NCBI GenBank assembly: GCA_019323135.1
Contig: JAHWHT010000003.1
Span: 1-33,331 of the forward strand
Length of the DNA: 33,331 nucleotides
Source: Candidatus Woesearchaeota archaeon
Lineage (GTDB): Archaea > Nanobdellota > Nanobdellia > Woesearchaeales > ARS49
Direction: 5' to 3'
Shown: positions 6,727 to 14,644 of the stretch, in pieces
How positions within the stretch are numbered: position 1 is the first letter of the stretch
How the letters are laid out: the number at the start of each line of letters is the position of its first letter
Position numbers and translations under genes: made by a program
Notes under the pieces: model-generated
Databases searched by the model: none
What the model was told of the DNA's origin: nothing
What the model saw: the letters and a program-made list of their open reading frames with translations, nothing else

Positions 6727-7728
6727 ATGGTATATGCCGTCATATCCGATATACACTCAAATAAAGAAGCAACTGAAGCTGTTCTAGAAGATATTTCTGA
6801 AAAAGGAATAACTGAGATATTTTGTATAGGCGATATAGTAGGTTATGGTGCAGATCCTGCTGCATGCTGTGCATTAACCAGTAAGTATTGTAAATCTGTA
6901 ATGGGAAATCATGATGCATACTTAGTTAACATATTTTTTCATAACTTAAAAAAAGAAAGCAAAGGTCTTATAAGTTGGTGGAGACAGAAAAGAAATCCAG
7001 TAGACCAACAGAGAGATTTTGGAAGCTTGTTTAGGGGGCCGCCGACACCACTGGCATATGCTACTGTACTTGCGCATAATGCTGATTTGCAAGACAAACA
7101 TAAACGATTTCTTGCAAACCTGCCATTAGAAATCATCACAGAGAATGCGATACTTTCACATCAGAGTCCTGGTACAGATGCGTATGATTACAAAAGACAA
7201 GAAAAAGGACAGGAATTGGCAAGTTATGCGGATTATGTTGTAACTGCAAAAGATTATTTTTCAGAAGAGGCAGAAACAATTGAAAAAAATGGATTAGTGC
7301 ACACAGTTCTACAGTATAAACATGCCCGGCCAGGAGCGTATGCATTGGCTGCAGTGCAATTACTGGGCAAAGATGTGGGGATAATGGGGCATAGTCACTT
7401 AGCGAATTTTATTGCATACCCTAAAAATGAAAAAATAAATACTGACAAGATTCAAGCAGTAATTATAACAAAGAATTTGCAAAGGTCTGGAAGAAAAAAT
7501 GCAAAAAGCGCATTTGAATTGCCTTTACATCCAGAATTTGTTTATCTGCTAAACCCTGGCTCAGTGGGACAGCCAAGAGATCATGATCCAAGAGCAAGTT
7601 ATATGATTGTGTATGAAAATAGAGTTGTTTGGTGTAAAATACCGTATCCTGCTAATGAAGCCAGCAAAAAGATAATTAAAGCAGGATTTTATTCTGGCTT
7701 TGGAACTAGATTGTTAGAAGGAATATAA
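6727..7728 (+). CDS. Calcineurin-like metallophosphoesterase
   Basis: A 333-residue protein with the metal-binding motifs in order: D8-I-H10 (VISDIHSN), GD36 (CIGDIVGYG), G-N61-H62-D (MGNHDAY), H145 (LSHQSPG) and G-H222-S-H224 (IMGHSHLA). This is the YfcE/diadenosine-tetraphosphatase-like class, which binds two metal ions and hydrolyses phosphomonoesters or diesters; the substrate cannot be read from sequence. Compared with minimal 160-250 residue members it has extra insertions at about 65-115 and 155-215, which probably form a lid or dimer surface. A GAGGTGA motif sits about 12 nt before the ATG, slightly far. Its stop abuts the stop of the convergent PAS/STAS gene with no gap. Confidence 0.88.
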   Translation: MVYAVISDIHSNKEATEAVLEDISEKGITEIFCIGDIVGYGADPAACCALTSKYCKSVMGNHDAYLVNIFFHNLKKESKGLISWWRQKRNPVDQQRDFGSLFRGPPTPLAYATVLAHNADLQDKHKRFLANLPLEIITENAILSHQSPGTDAYDYKRQEKGQELASYADYVVTAKDYFSEEAETIEKNGLVHTVLQYKHARPGAYALAAVQLLGKDVGIMGHSHLANFIAYPKNEKINTDKIQAVIITKNLQRSGRKNAKSAFELPLHPEFVYLLNPGSVGQPRDHDPRASYMIVYENRVVWCKIPYPANEASKKIIKAGFYSGFGTRLLEGI

Positions 7729-9138
7729 TTAAGCAGGTGATGGTTTTAGTGCCAGTATTCCGCTGAAAACATTTTGCGGGACTTTTATTGGTTTTTTCTT
7801 TTTAGGTTTGTGAATATAATCTTCAGAAAAATTATGCTGGCGTAATTGTTGTGCAATTTCGGGAGAGGGGTAGCAAGCAAAAATCTTTCCATCGCCCTCG
7901 TTTGGAGATGAATTAACTTTAGTGAGCCAATCGATGAATTCTGGTTCAACAGATTCTGTATTGCTTAAATCCAGATAAACTGCCTGATTTGTTCTTTGTG
8001 CAGCAGAACTCATTGCTACTGCAACTTCCTGCTGATAACCTTGTGTAATGGCATATGGTGCTGCTAATCTTTCTGTTCTACGGCGCTCAATTCTGCCAGG
8101 AGTGTCTCCTCGTTCTAAAGATATTGCGTATATTGTCCGCATGTTCTTGTTTCCAGGAATATAACCTGCAGGAATCTCTGCAATCTTTGCACAAACTTTT
8201 TCAGCAGCATCTTTTGCGCCTAGTGGATATGTAGGACCTATATCCAGTAACCAATCTAAGCTGGCAGCATCAAAAACTGCATTAAAATTCTTGCCAATCA
8301 AATCATCACCACGTTTATGCAATTCTTTTGCAGCTTCAGGTGTTGAATAAAAAATAGTACCTTGTTCATCAAGCAAAAGAACACTTAAACCTAATTCTTC
8401 AACTGTTTTTGGGAGAAAAGTATCAACATATCCTGCTGGACCGTGCTTGTAAGCTTTTGCAATATTTAATACAGAAGCAATTTTTACTTTTGCTCTATCT
8501 TTAGCTCTTTCTGTTTTACTTAAAGCCAAATGGTCTTCTTCAAATGCTTTTGCATTGCTTGCAAACAATAGCATTAATGCAGAGTGTTTTTCCTCTAAAT
8601 CTGCATGTTTTTTATGCAGAGCCCAGTATTCTTTTTGTGTAAGACCTTTAAATGTTTCAAACGTTGCAAAACCTTTTTTTGCTTTTTCAACTTTTGCTTC
8701 TAATTCTTTAATTTTTGTTTGTGCATCTTTATACATTCGCTGAAGTTCTTGATATTTTGCTTTATGATTTTCATGCTGGTCAAGCCGGTATGTTGCGTGT
8801 TCTGCCATGAATTCAAGCTCTCTTTTAGCATTTGTCAATTCTTGCTCTGTTTGACGAAGTTCTGCATGCTTATCTGCTATATTTCTATTAAATGCAATCA
8901 TCTGATTTTTATCGAATTCCCTGCTTTTTTTAAGAGTTTTATTTTCAACTGATTGGTCTGAAACAATGCTCTCTAACTTAGCGTTTTCTTCTTTTAATTT
9001 TGTTCGTGCCTGCATCATATTTAGAATAAATCGTTCAGAATTCTTATTCAATCGCGTTTGTTCTGCAAGCTTGAGTTTGAGCGAACCAATGATAGGAAGC
9101 CGTTTCATAAACCTTTCAATACGCTTTTTTAAATCCAT
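7729..9138 (-). CDS. Coiled-coil protein with PAS-like and STAS-like domains
   Basis: A 469-residue soluble protein. Residues about 20-215 form a long charged coiled coil (KLKEENAKLESIVSDQS, LEAKVEKAKKG, ADLEEKHSAL). Residues about 247-345 resemble a PAS sensor: ELGLSVLLLDEQGTIFYSTPEAA, then DDLIGKNFNAVF. Residues about 375-445 resemble a STAS domain: AVYLDLSNTESVEPEFIDWLTKV, then IFACYPSPEIAQQLR. There is no histidine kinase, receiver or anti-sigma kinase domain in it or next to it. Its order (coiled coil, PAS, STAS) recalls stressosome-like sensors, which is an analogy only. TATA-like sequences are at about 9146-9167, partly inside the end of the upstream gene. Domain calls are by motif eye and moderate in certainty. 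Confidence 0.72.
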   Translation of the reverse strand: MDLKKRIERFMKRLPIIGSLKLKLAEQTRLNKNSERFILNMMQARTKLKEENAKLESIVSDQSVENKTLKKSREFDKNQMIAFNRNIADKHAELRQTEQELTNAKRELEFMAEHATYRLDQHENHKAKYQELQRMYKDAQTKIKELEAKVEKAKKGFATFETFKGLTQKEYWALHKKHADLEEKHSALMLLFASNAKAFEEDHLALSKTERAKDRAKVKIASVLNIAKAYKHGPAGYVDTFLPKTVEELGLSVLLLDEQGTIFYSTPEAAKELHKRGDDLIGKNFNAVFDAASLDWLLDIGPTYPLGAKDAAEKVCAKIAEIPAGYIPGNKNMRTIYAISLERGDTPGRIERRRTERLAAPYAITQGYQQEVAVAMSSAAQRTNQAVYLDLSNTESVEPEFIDWLTKVNSSPNEGDGKIFACYPSPEIAQQLRQHNFSEDYIHKPKKKKPIKVPQNVFSGILALKPSPA

Positions 9139-9161
9139 ATTATACTATATATTTTTGTTGT

Positions 9162-10313
9162 TTATAAGGTTAACTCTTTTAAAATTGCTTTAAAAGAGGC
9201 AGAATTCAGATTTTTTTTGTAAATCTTTGCTAGATTGATAATTTTCTTTTTATCTATTTTAATTCCTTTTTTGCTTAAGACATACTTTAAAGACATGACA
9301 AACTGGCAGAATTGAGAGACGTTTTTAGGGTCTTTGGTTTTTCTTGCACGCTCAAAATCAATCATCTTGATAGATTTTCCAATAATTACGTGTTTTAGGG
9401 GGTGATGCATCTCTTCTTTGTTTATTTTTAATTGATCCATCTTAAAGCATTTGTTGAAAACAGACTTTAAGACACGCTTGATTTCTGTTTTCTTTGCTTT
9501 AGGGAGCCAATCTTTGATAAATTGTCCAGGAATAAAGGTGTATGCAAGCCAATTCTTGCCGTGCATCAGTAAAGTAGGTCCTATTTTGTGTTTGTTGAGC
9601 AGTTTTAGAAAATTTATTTCATTTTTTATTCTTCCTATTGCTTCGCTCGCTGGCTTTTTTGTTTTTATTGCAATGTTTTTCTTTTTGTATTTGCCTGTGT
9701 AGACAATTCCCCGCTTTCCTTGGGCCAGGTAGTCAATATTTGTGACGCCTTTTTTCTCCAGCTCTTTTAGTAGTGGAGATTTGATTATGTTGTAAACATA
9801 TAATTCTTCAAAAAAATAGTGAATTGAGTCAATCATCTTAAAATCAAGCATTTTTGCCTTAAGCAAATGCTCAACCATGTGCCTGTTTGTCAAAGAAGAA
9901 AATAAAAGCAGAATGTTTCCATTAGGTGTCAGGTAATTGCCTGCTTTTTTGAGAAACTTTTCAATTATTTCATGGCCTTTTTTGCCACCCTCTGTTGTTA
10001 TGTCTCTTCTTTTGCTTTCTTGCGGAAGGTATGGCGGGTTGAAAATAATTGTGTCAAACTTTTGCTTAGGAACTTTGCTAAATAAATCGCTTATTTTGTA
10101 TTTTATTTTCTTGTGCTTTGATTTCTTTTTACAGTATTCGACAGAAGCTTTATTGATATCAATAGCAAGAACTTTTTTTACACGTTTATTAGATGCGGCT
10201 GCTAAAGCTTGAATGCCTGTACCAGTACCTACATCGAGAACACTGCCAATAGCAAGCCTTTTTACATGCTTTTCTAGTAAATATGAATCCTCTCTTGGAT
10301 AATAAATCACCAT
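9162..10313 (-). CDS. HemK-type methyltransferase fused to an archaeal kinase-like domain
   Basis: A 383-residue fusion. Residues 1 to about 185 are a HemK/PrmC-like SAM methyltransferase: YYPREDSYLLEK, SAM loop DVGTGTGIQALA (about 26-37), AIDIN, and catalytic NPPY (92-95). Relatives methylate the GGQ glutamine of release factor or other substrates. Residues about 195-375 resemble the archaeal predicted Ser/Thr kinase group (COG2112-like): LAQGKRGIVYTGKYKKKNIAIKTK with Lys217, Glu232, HHPLKHVII (303-311) in place of the HRD loop, and DFE (319-321) in place of DFG. The ATG at 10313 is chosen over an upstream in-frame start at 10364 because it begins at MVIYYPRED and leaves a 4-nt gap to the FabH-like stop. 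It is the last gene of a five-gene operon. Confidence 0.85.
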   Translation of the reverse strand: MVIYYPREDSYLLEKHVKRLAIGSVLDVGTGTGIQALAAASNKRVKKVLAIDINKASVEYCKKKSKHKKIKYKISDLFSKVPKQKFDTIIFNPPYLPQESKRRDITTEGGKKGHEIIEKFLKKAGNYLTPNGNILLLFSSLTNRHMVEHLLKAKMLDFKMIDSIHYFFEELYVYNIIKSPLLKELEKKGVTNIDYLAQGKRGIVYTGKYKKKNIAIKTKKPASEAIGRIKNEINFLKLLNKHKIGPTLLMHGKNWLAYTFIPGQFIKDWLPKAKKTEIKRVLKSVFNKCFKMDQLKINKEEMHHPLKHVIIGKSIKMIDFERARKTKDPKNVSQFCQFVMSLKYVLSKKGIKIDKKKIINLAKIYKKNLNSASFKAILKELTL

Positions 10314-10317
10314 TTTT

Positions 10318-11745
10318 TTATAGTATTTCTCTATATCCTCCCATGATAAAGCCTGCGCCAGCACCCATTTTAATTACATTTGTGCCAGAACCAATTTTAA
10401 GCTTATCTTCAAATGATTTACCAGAAAATCTACTGCGAATAATACTTTTTCTTGCGCGATCTTCTAGAGTTGGAATTGATGCAGAAGAAGAGTTGCCTAA
10501 CATTTGAACAGACATAGGAACCTGCTGATCAATAAATGTTTTTGCTTCTTCTGGAATCTGCATAAATTTAAGTTGTTTCATTGTAACAGGTATTTTGCCA
10601 ATGCCGCAAGCAAGGTCTTCTATTAATCTGCCATTCATTTGATGGAGTATAAGAAGAATTGCTGCAAGACCAATCGGAGCAAGATATGAATTAGAGACAT
10701 TATTGGATTTTTCCATAAGCTCGTTTAAAATTTTAGGCAGTGTTCTTTTAACAAAACGATATAGCTGAGGTCCTTTCATAATCATATATGGGCCAGTAGG
10801 GGAGCCATCTTCAAGCGGAATTCCCGGACCCCATTTTAAATATTCCCATAAATTCCCAAAACCCTTGCTGTGAGAACAAATAATTCCTGGTTCACTGCTT
10901 GCTTGATAAGTCGTAGCGCCTGCAGCAGAACCATACAGGCAGTGATCTAAATGACGCGGGTCTGCCATCTTTTCCATGGTTTCAGCACCGACGCAGGTAA
11001 CTGTCTCAAATGTTTTTGTTTTAATTAATGCATCAGCAATATCAACTGCCATTACATAACCTGGACAGCAGGCAATAACATCTAATGTCTGGATATCTGC
11101 CCAACCTAGATTTGCCTTGACCATATCAGATCTAGACTCAAAAAAATCCTTGTGGTCAACAATAATAAAATCAATTGATGCAGGATCTATGTTTTTAATG
11201 TCAATTGGTTTTTGTCTTTTTTGAAACACTTTTGCACTATCTTTGAATTTATCAACATTAAATAATTTTTCAGTCCTCATCTTGGAAATATCTGGAGAAT
11301 TTGCATAAACAACACGTGTATATTTATCAGAATTAACAAGAGCTTCTGCAATTACTGGGCCTGGCAAATTATCATTAGCGATTATATCGCAAAATGGGGC
11401 AGTGCCATATTCGCAAAGGTATTGTGCAATGCCTGCAATAGCCGGGATGGGAGTTGGCCATTCGTTATGAGCGACAATAAGAACATCTGGCCGAATATTT
11501 AATCCTTCGACTGCTCTTGTTGCAAGATGTCGAACTGTTATGTCTTTTGCAGAATGTCTTCTTTCTGCGATTCTGTGCGTGCTGAGCATGCCCTCTATAG
11601 TCAGGCCTTCTTTTTTTACATATATTCCATCTTTATTTGTATAATATAATTCTTTATCAAGATAATTCTCGCTCGGTACTGTCAGATCTCCTAAGGCACT
11701 ACTTGATTCTATCTGTTTTGCAAATATTTTTTTTACATATACCAT
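10318..11745 (-). CDS. FabH-like 3-oxoacyl-ACP synthase III family enzyme
   Basis: A 475-residue thiolase-fold protein with the KAS III catalytic triad: Cys226 or Cys227 (IACCPGYVMAVD), His368 (HQMNGRLIEDLACGIG) and Asn418 (LGNSSSASIPTLEDRAR), closed by the C-terminal GAGAGFIMGGY motif. MKGPQLYRFVKRTLPKIL matches the family helix before the His. The usual GDGAGA reads GSAAGA. The protein is about 150 residues longer than typical FabH, with an insert around residues 110-215. Canonical members condense acyl-CoA with malonyl-ACP; related enzymes make HMG-CoA, polyketides or alkenes. No acyl carrier protein or other lipid gene is next to it, so the substrate is unknown. It starts 6 nt after the winged-helix gene, which may regulate it. 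Confidence 0.85.
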   Translation of the reverse strand: MVYVKKIFAKQIESSSALGDLTVPSENYLDKELYYTNKDGIYVKKEGLTIEGMLSTHRIAERRHSAKDITVRHLATRAVEGLNIRPDVLIVAHNEWPTPIPAIAGIAQYLCEYGTAPFCDIIANDNLPGPVIAEALVNSDKYTRVVYANSPDISKMRTEKLFNVDKFKDSAKVFQKRQKPIDIKNIDPASIDFIIVDHKDFFESRSDMVKANLGWADIQTLDVIACCPGYVMAVDIADALIKTKTFETVTCVGAETMEKMADPRHLDHCLYGSAAGATTYQASSEPGIICSHSKGFGNLWEYLKWGPGIPLEDGSPTGPYMIMKGPQLYRFVKRTLPKILNELMEKSNNVSNSYLAPIGLAAILLILHQMNGRLIEDLACGIGKIPVTMKQLKFMQIPEEAKTFIDQQVPMSVQMLGNSSSASIPTLEDRARKSIIRSRFSGKSFEDKLKIGSGTNVIKMGAGAGFIMGGYREIL

Positions 11746-11751
11746 ATTTAT

Positions 11752-12204
11752 TCATTCCCCATCCAGCGCTTCAAAATATTCTTTTACTCTTTCTGAAATT
11801 GTTTTCAAATAATACTGTTCAATCTTTTCTGTAAATATTTCTGATAATTTTGCATTTTCTGTGATTCTGTAGGAATTTCCTTTATTTTCTATCAAAAACA
11901 TGTCTTTTAACCGCTTCAGGTGGCGTCTGATGTTAGATGATGCAATACCAATAGGTGGAAGCTTTTTGCTTTTTCTTGATGCAATCACTTTTTCCTCTAC
12001 TTCTAAACTGGTAAGTGCGTCATTTTTTAACAGAACACTAAAAACATCAACAACAACATCCCTGGAATCACCTGGTTGAAGCAGACCAATACTAAGACAG
12101 AGCTTTTTAACCAAGTCCCGATCTTTAAGATTGTATGGTTTTTCGTATTTTCGCAAAGTAATCTCTGCTAAAGGAACCTCTTTTGCGACAATCTGTCTTT
12201 TCAT
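11752..12204 (-). CDS. Winged-helix transcriptional regulator
   Basis: A 150-residue protein. Residues about 50-120 read as a winged helix: VFSVLLKNDALTSLEVEEKVIAS, then IGIASSNIRRHLKRLKDMFLIENKGNSYRITE, with recognition helix ASSNIRRHLKRLKDM and wing NKGNSYRIT. A C-terminal helix (EKIEQYYLKTISERVKEYFEAL) probably dimerises. The ATG at 12204 overlaps the upstream stop as ATGA, the usual coupling in this window, so the in-frame start 27 nt further upstream is rejected. It lies between a secreted Cys-rich protein and the FabH-like gene in one operon and may autoregulate it. Its ligand and target are unknown. Confidence 0.8.
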   Translation of the reverse strand: MKRQIVAKEVPLAEITLRKYEKPYNLKDRDLVKKLCLSIGLLQPGDSRDVVVDVFSVLLKNDALTSLEVEEKVIASRKSKKLPPIGIASSNIRRHLKRLKDMFLIENKGNSYRITENAKLSEIFTEKIEQYYLKTISERVKEYFEALDGE

Positions 12205-13157
12205 TTGAATATTCCAGCAATCCAGTGCCAAATTTTTGCAAAAAAGCCTCTTGGTTTGTATGTAACTTCACCTTCTTCAATAGCTTTTTGCAGTGCATCT
12301 GCCCGATTTTCAGAAGCAATAATCTGCTTTGCCTTATCTTCTTTAACAAAGGCATCAAAAGTTGCGCTGTCTACTTTCCCATCAATAACTTCCTGAATCA
12401 CGTTGTGCTGTGTTGTGACACCAATAAGTTGTGAAGAACCGTTCTGTAATTCAACATAAACATTGACTTTTTCTTCTTCAAACTCTTCCTGCAAGAACGC
12501 TGGAAGAATTGTGCCTGCAAGATCTTTGTAATCAAAACCTTTTTTCACAGGTTTTGTGGAAGTTGCGTCTATAGTTTTAGTTTCATTTTCTTCTAATTCT
12601 TTCAGAACTTTTTCAACATCAACATGCTCTTTAAGAACACATGTGCAGTTCTTGCAATTTTGATCTGCTCTGCAATCCTCTGCTTTTTCACATTGTTCAA
12701 TGCCTGTTATATTTCCATCGCCGCAGATGCCTGGTTTTGGGGCACCAAACGCGTGTTCTGGAACACACAAGCAAGAACTTTCATCACAGGTAAAAGTTTC
12801 ATTGAATACTTCTCCTAATTCAGTGCAAAAGTCATTTGATTCTCTGTCTTCTTTTTCTCCAGGATCACAATACTCTGCACCTTCTCTAATCTCATTGCCG
12901 CAATCCATTCTTTTAGGGAGACAGCCGCAGTCTCTTTCATCGCAAACCATTACAATACCTAGAATCTTTCCAGCTTCTTCACATAAATCCTGGTCAGTAT
13001 CTGGTTCGCACATTTCGTGGCCTTCTCTGACACCATCGCCGCAGACTGTTTTTTCGTCTACAGATACAAGAACCTGTGCGCTTGCGACTGCGCTCAGTAA
13101 TATAATCAATAATATTGGTAGAGCAAATTTTCTTAAATTTGTTTCCTTAAATTTCAT
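12201..13157 (-). CDS. Secreted Cys-rich repeat protein
   Basis: A 318-residue protein with a signal peptide (LRKFALPILLIILLSAVASAQ). Three Cys-rich units follow: CGDGVREGHEMCEP (about 39-83), CGNEIREGAEYCDPG (about 86-132) and CGDGNITGIEQCE (about 144-175). They follow the C-G-D/N-G-x-x-x-x-x-E-x-C pattern of extracellular Cys-rich repeats, each probably a disulfide-bonded or metal-binding knot. A charged linker, a roughly 75-residue domain (VNVYVELQNGSSQLIGVTT) and an amphipathic Trp-rich C-terminus (GFFAKIWHWIAGIFK) complete it; the last may anchor it to the outer membrane face. It starts 2 nt after the stop of the related upstream secreted protein. Function is unknown; adhesion or host contact is a guess. 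Confidence 0.8.
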   Translation of the reverse strand: MKFKETNLRKFALPILLIILLSAVASAQVLVSVDEKTVCGDGVREGHEMCEPDTDQDLCEEAGKILGIVMVCDERDCGCLPKRMDCGNEIREGAEYCDPGEKEDRESNDFCTELGEVFNETFTCDESSCLCVPEHAFGAPKPGICGDGNITGIEQCEKAEDCRADQNCKNCTCVLKEHVDVEKVLKELEENETKTIDATSTKPVKKGFDYKDLAGTILPAFLQEEFEEEKVNVYVELQNGSSQLIGVTTQHNVIQEVIDGKVDSATFDAFVKEDKAKQIIASENRADALQKAIEEGEVTYKPRGFFAKIWHWIAGIFK

Positions 13158-13159
13158 TT

Positions 13160-14026
13160 TTATCCTCCAATTAAATTCATAATTAAATTCCAGACGCTCA
13201 TTACTGCACTTGTCACAGCAGAAGTAATCTTAATTCCAAAGCTATCTGAAAAGTCTTTAGGGGGCTCTTTAGCCTCTTTGATCATATCGTCAATAGGGTC
13301 TGAAACAAGCGCGCCGGTTATTTGAGGGGTGCTGTTTTCAGAAATTATGTTTGTCGTGCTATCTTTTGTATCATTTACTGTGAATGTGATTATAGAACTG
13401 TCATTTACTTCTTCTTCTTTTTCTTCAGTAAGAGTTTGATTCAGTCTGTTGAACATATCTCTAGTCATAGAGGAATCGCAACTGCAGGAAAAATCACAGA
13501 TGCCTTCTTGAAATGCGTCAGTGTAACAATTCTTTCCAGGAGGGTCACATTTTTCGCCTAATTCTACTTTTTTATCACCGCAATTAATTGATGTGGTTGT
13601 ATTGCTTGTTGTATTTGTTTGAGTAGTTGTGCTTGTTGTATTTGTTGTGTTAGTAGTTGAAGTTGTGTTTGCAGAAGTCTCGTTATAATCAGAAGGTCCT
13701 CTGTAATCATCACAGGCAGCAGCCTTGTGAACTGTTAAGCATTCTGTGTAATAGTATGTTGGGCAAAAATAATCCCTGTATTCCATTTGATTATTATCGC
13801 AGTAATATTCTCTTACCCAATTACTGCTATTAATCTCAACACCATTGTTTCGGGTTACGCAGACATCATAGTAGGTATTATTTCCTTCTGTGACAAAACC
13901 ATCGATTCCTAGATATCTTGCAGGGGTGTCCAGATTTTTTGGACCGTCATCAGAGTCGTAGCAATCTGCATAAGTCAAAGAGAGCAGCAAAATTGCCATC
14001 ATAGTGTATAATAGTATTTTTTTCAT
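13160..14026 (-). CDS. Secreted Cys-rich, Thr/Asn-rich protein
   Basis: A 288-residue protein with a signal peptide (KKILLYTMMAILLLSLTYA). The N-terminal domain has paired cysteines (ADCYDSDDG, YYDVCVTRN, REYYCDN, YFCPTYYYTECL). A low-complexity linker of NTT/TST units (about 117-147) holds many N-glycosylation sequons and is probably a glycosylated stalk. One CGDKKVELGEKCDPPGKNC unit matches the repeats of the downstream neighbour. The C-terminus (FGIKITSAVTSAVMSVWNLIMNLIGG) is hydrophobic or amphipathic and could anchor the protein. It is the first gene of the operon, with a TATA box 25-34 nt upstream of the ATG. Confidence 0.8.
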   Translation of the reverse strand: MKKILLYTMMAILLLSLTYADCYDSDDGPKNLDTPARYLGIDGFVTEGNNTYYDVCVTRNNGVEINSSNWVREYYCDNNQMEYRDYFCPTYYYTECLTVHKAAACDDYRGPSDYNETSANTTSTTNTTNTTSTTTQTNTTSNTTTSINCGDKKVELGEKCDPPGKNCYTDAFQEGICDFSCSCDSSMTRDMFNRLNQTLTEEKEEEVNDSSIITFTVNDTKDSTTNIISENSTPQITGALVSDPIDDMIKEAKEPPKDFSDSFGIKITSAVTSAVMSVWNLIMNLIGG

Positions 14027-14050
14027 CTGCTTAAAAGTTTTAAGAACTGA

Positions 14051-14060
14051 TTTATATATT
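14051..14060 (-). promoter_or_regulatory. TATA box of the Cys-rich/FabH operon
   Basis: The minus strand reads AATATATAAA here, 25-34 nt before the ATG at 14026, implying a leaderless first gene. Confidence 0.6.
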
Positions 14061-14119
14061 TTTCTTTTTTTTTAAGGGTATTTTGCCAGATTTCTACTAT
14101 TTATGAGTACGTAAAAAGA

Positions 14120-14127
14120 TTTAAATA
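14120..14127 (+). promoter_or_regulatory. TATA box for the 70-aa membrane protein
   Basis: TTTAAATA lies 23-30 nt before the ATG at 14150, implying a leaderless mRNA. This region is the divergent promoter with the Cys-rich operon. Confidence 0.55.
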
Positions 14128-14149
14128 GGTTATGATTTGTGAATAGTAT

Positions 14150-14362
14150 ATGATATATAGAGTCAAAAAGTTCAAGCCAATAAACCAATTGATATTCGCA
14201 TTTGTAATTGGTTTTGCAGTAATATCCTTATGGAGAGGAGTTTGGGGTCTGCTAGATGTCTATCTTTTTCCAGATCAATATGTACTTGGCCTATGGGTTT
14301 CTGTATTTGTTGGCGTTGCTATATTAATAGCTACAGATTATGCAACAAAAGAATTATTGTAG
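14150..14362 (+). CDS. Small two-helix membrane protein, 70 aa
   Basis: After a basic N-terminus (MIYRVKKFKPINQ) there are two hydrophobic segments, LIFAFVIGFAVISLWRGVWGLL (about 14-35) and VLGLWVSVFVGVAILIATDYA (about 45-65), joined by a short loop with DVYLFPDQ. The positive-inside rule places both termini in the cytoplasm. The leaderless TATA spacing supports translation from this ATG. The protein family is not recognised. Its stop lies 2 nt from the stop of the convergent 60-aa gene. Confidence 0.7.
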   Translation: MIYRVKKFKPINQLIFAFVIGFAVISLWRGVWGLLDVYLFPDQYVLGLWVSVFVGVAILIATDYATKELL

Positions 14363-14364
14363 TT

Positions 14365-14547
14365 CTAGAACATCAAAGCCATTCCAATGAGTGCTATTGT
14401 GCCAACTAATATTAGAATAGTCATTAATAAGCCAATTCCTTCTCTTTGTTTTTTGATTCTTGCCTCTAGTTGTTTCTTGTTTGATGCAATTATCTTTATG
14501 TGGTCAACTGCAACACTAAATATCACTAATGCGTTTGTTATATTCAC
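14365..14547 (-). CDS. Small tail-anchored membrane protein, 60 aa
   Basis: The GTG start at 14547 follows a GAGGTGAG ribosome-binding site by about 4 nt, which supports translation. The N-terminal half is mixed, then a basic helix (IKIIASNKKQLEARIKKQREG) precedes one C-terminal membrane segment (IGLLMTILILVGTIALIGMALMF). Such a layout suggests a tail-anchored protein with its N-terminus in the cytoplasm. No family is recognised. The opposing plus-strand frame here lacks such signals. Its upstream region carries a long palindrome (14564-14591). Confidence 0.6.
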   Translation of the reverse strand: MNITNALVIFSVAVDHIKIIASNKKQLEARIKKQREGIGLLMTILILVGTIALIGMALMF

Positions 14548-14563
14548 TCACTCACCTCTGAGC

Positions 14564-14618
14564 TTTAAAAACAAAGGTGTTTGTTTTTAAACATTATTAT
14601 CTTGTAAAGTATATATTG
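14564..14618 (-). promoter_or_regulatory. Promoter of the 60-aa gene with a 12-bp-arm palindrome at the start site
   Basis: Arms TTTAAAAACAAA (14564-14575) and TTTGTTTTTAAA (14580-14591) are perfectly inverted around GGTG. A TATA-like CAATATATACTT (minus strand, 14607-14618) would start transcription near 14587, inside the palindrome. The same hairpin with its U-rich arm could instead terminate IleRS transcripts. Confidence 0.5.
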
Positions 14619-14644
14619 TAAAAGAATGATGGTTAGGCGGTAAT

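Noticed and set aside
12700..13182. 160-codon plus-strand frame
   Set aside because: It is antisense to the secreted Cys-rich protein, has no start signals and is a composition artefact of that gene.
13595..13680. Simple repeat of TTG/TTGT units, possible tandem repeat element
   Set aside because: It encodes the Thr/Asn-rich stalk of the secreted protein in frame; the repeat is explained by the protein.
14387..14590. 67-codon plus-strand frame opposite the 60-aa membrane gene
   Set aside because: The minus-strand gene has a GAGGTGAG ribosome-binding site and a coherent membrane helix; the plus frame has neither.
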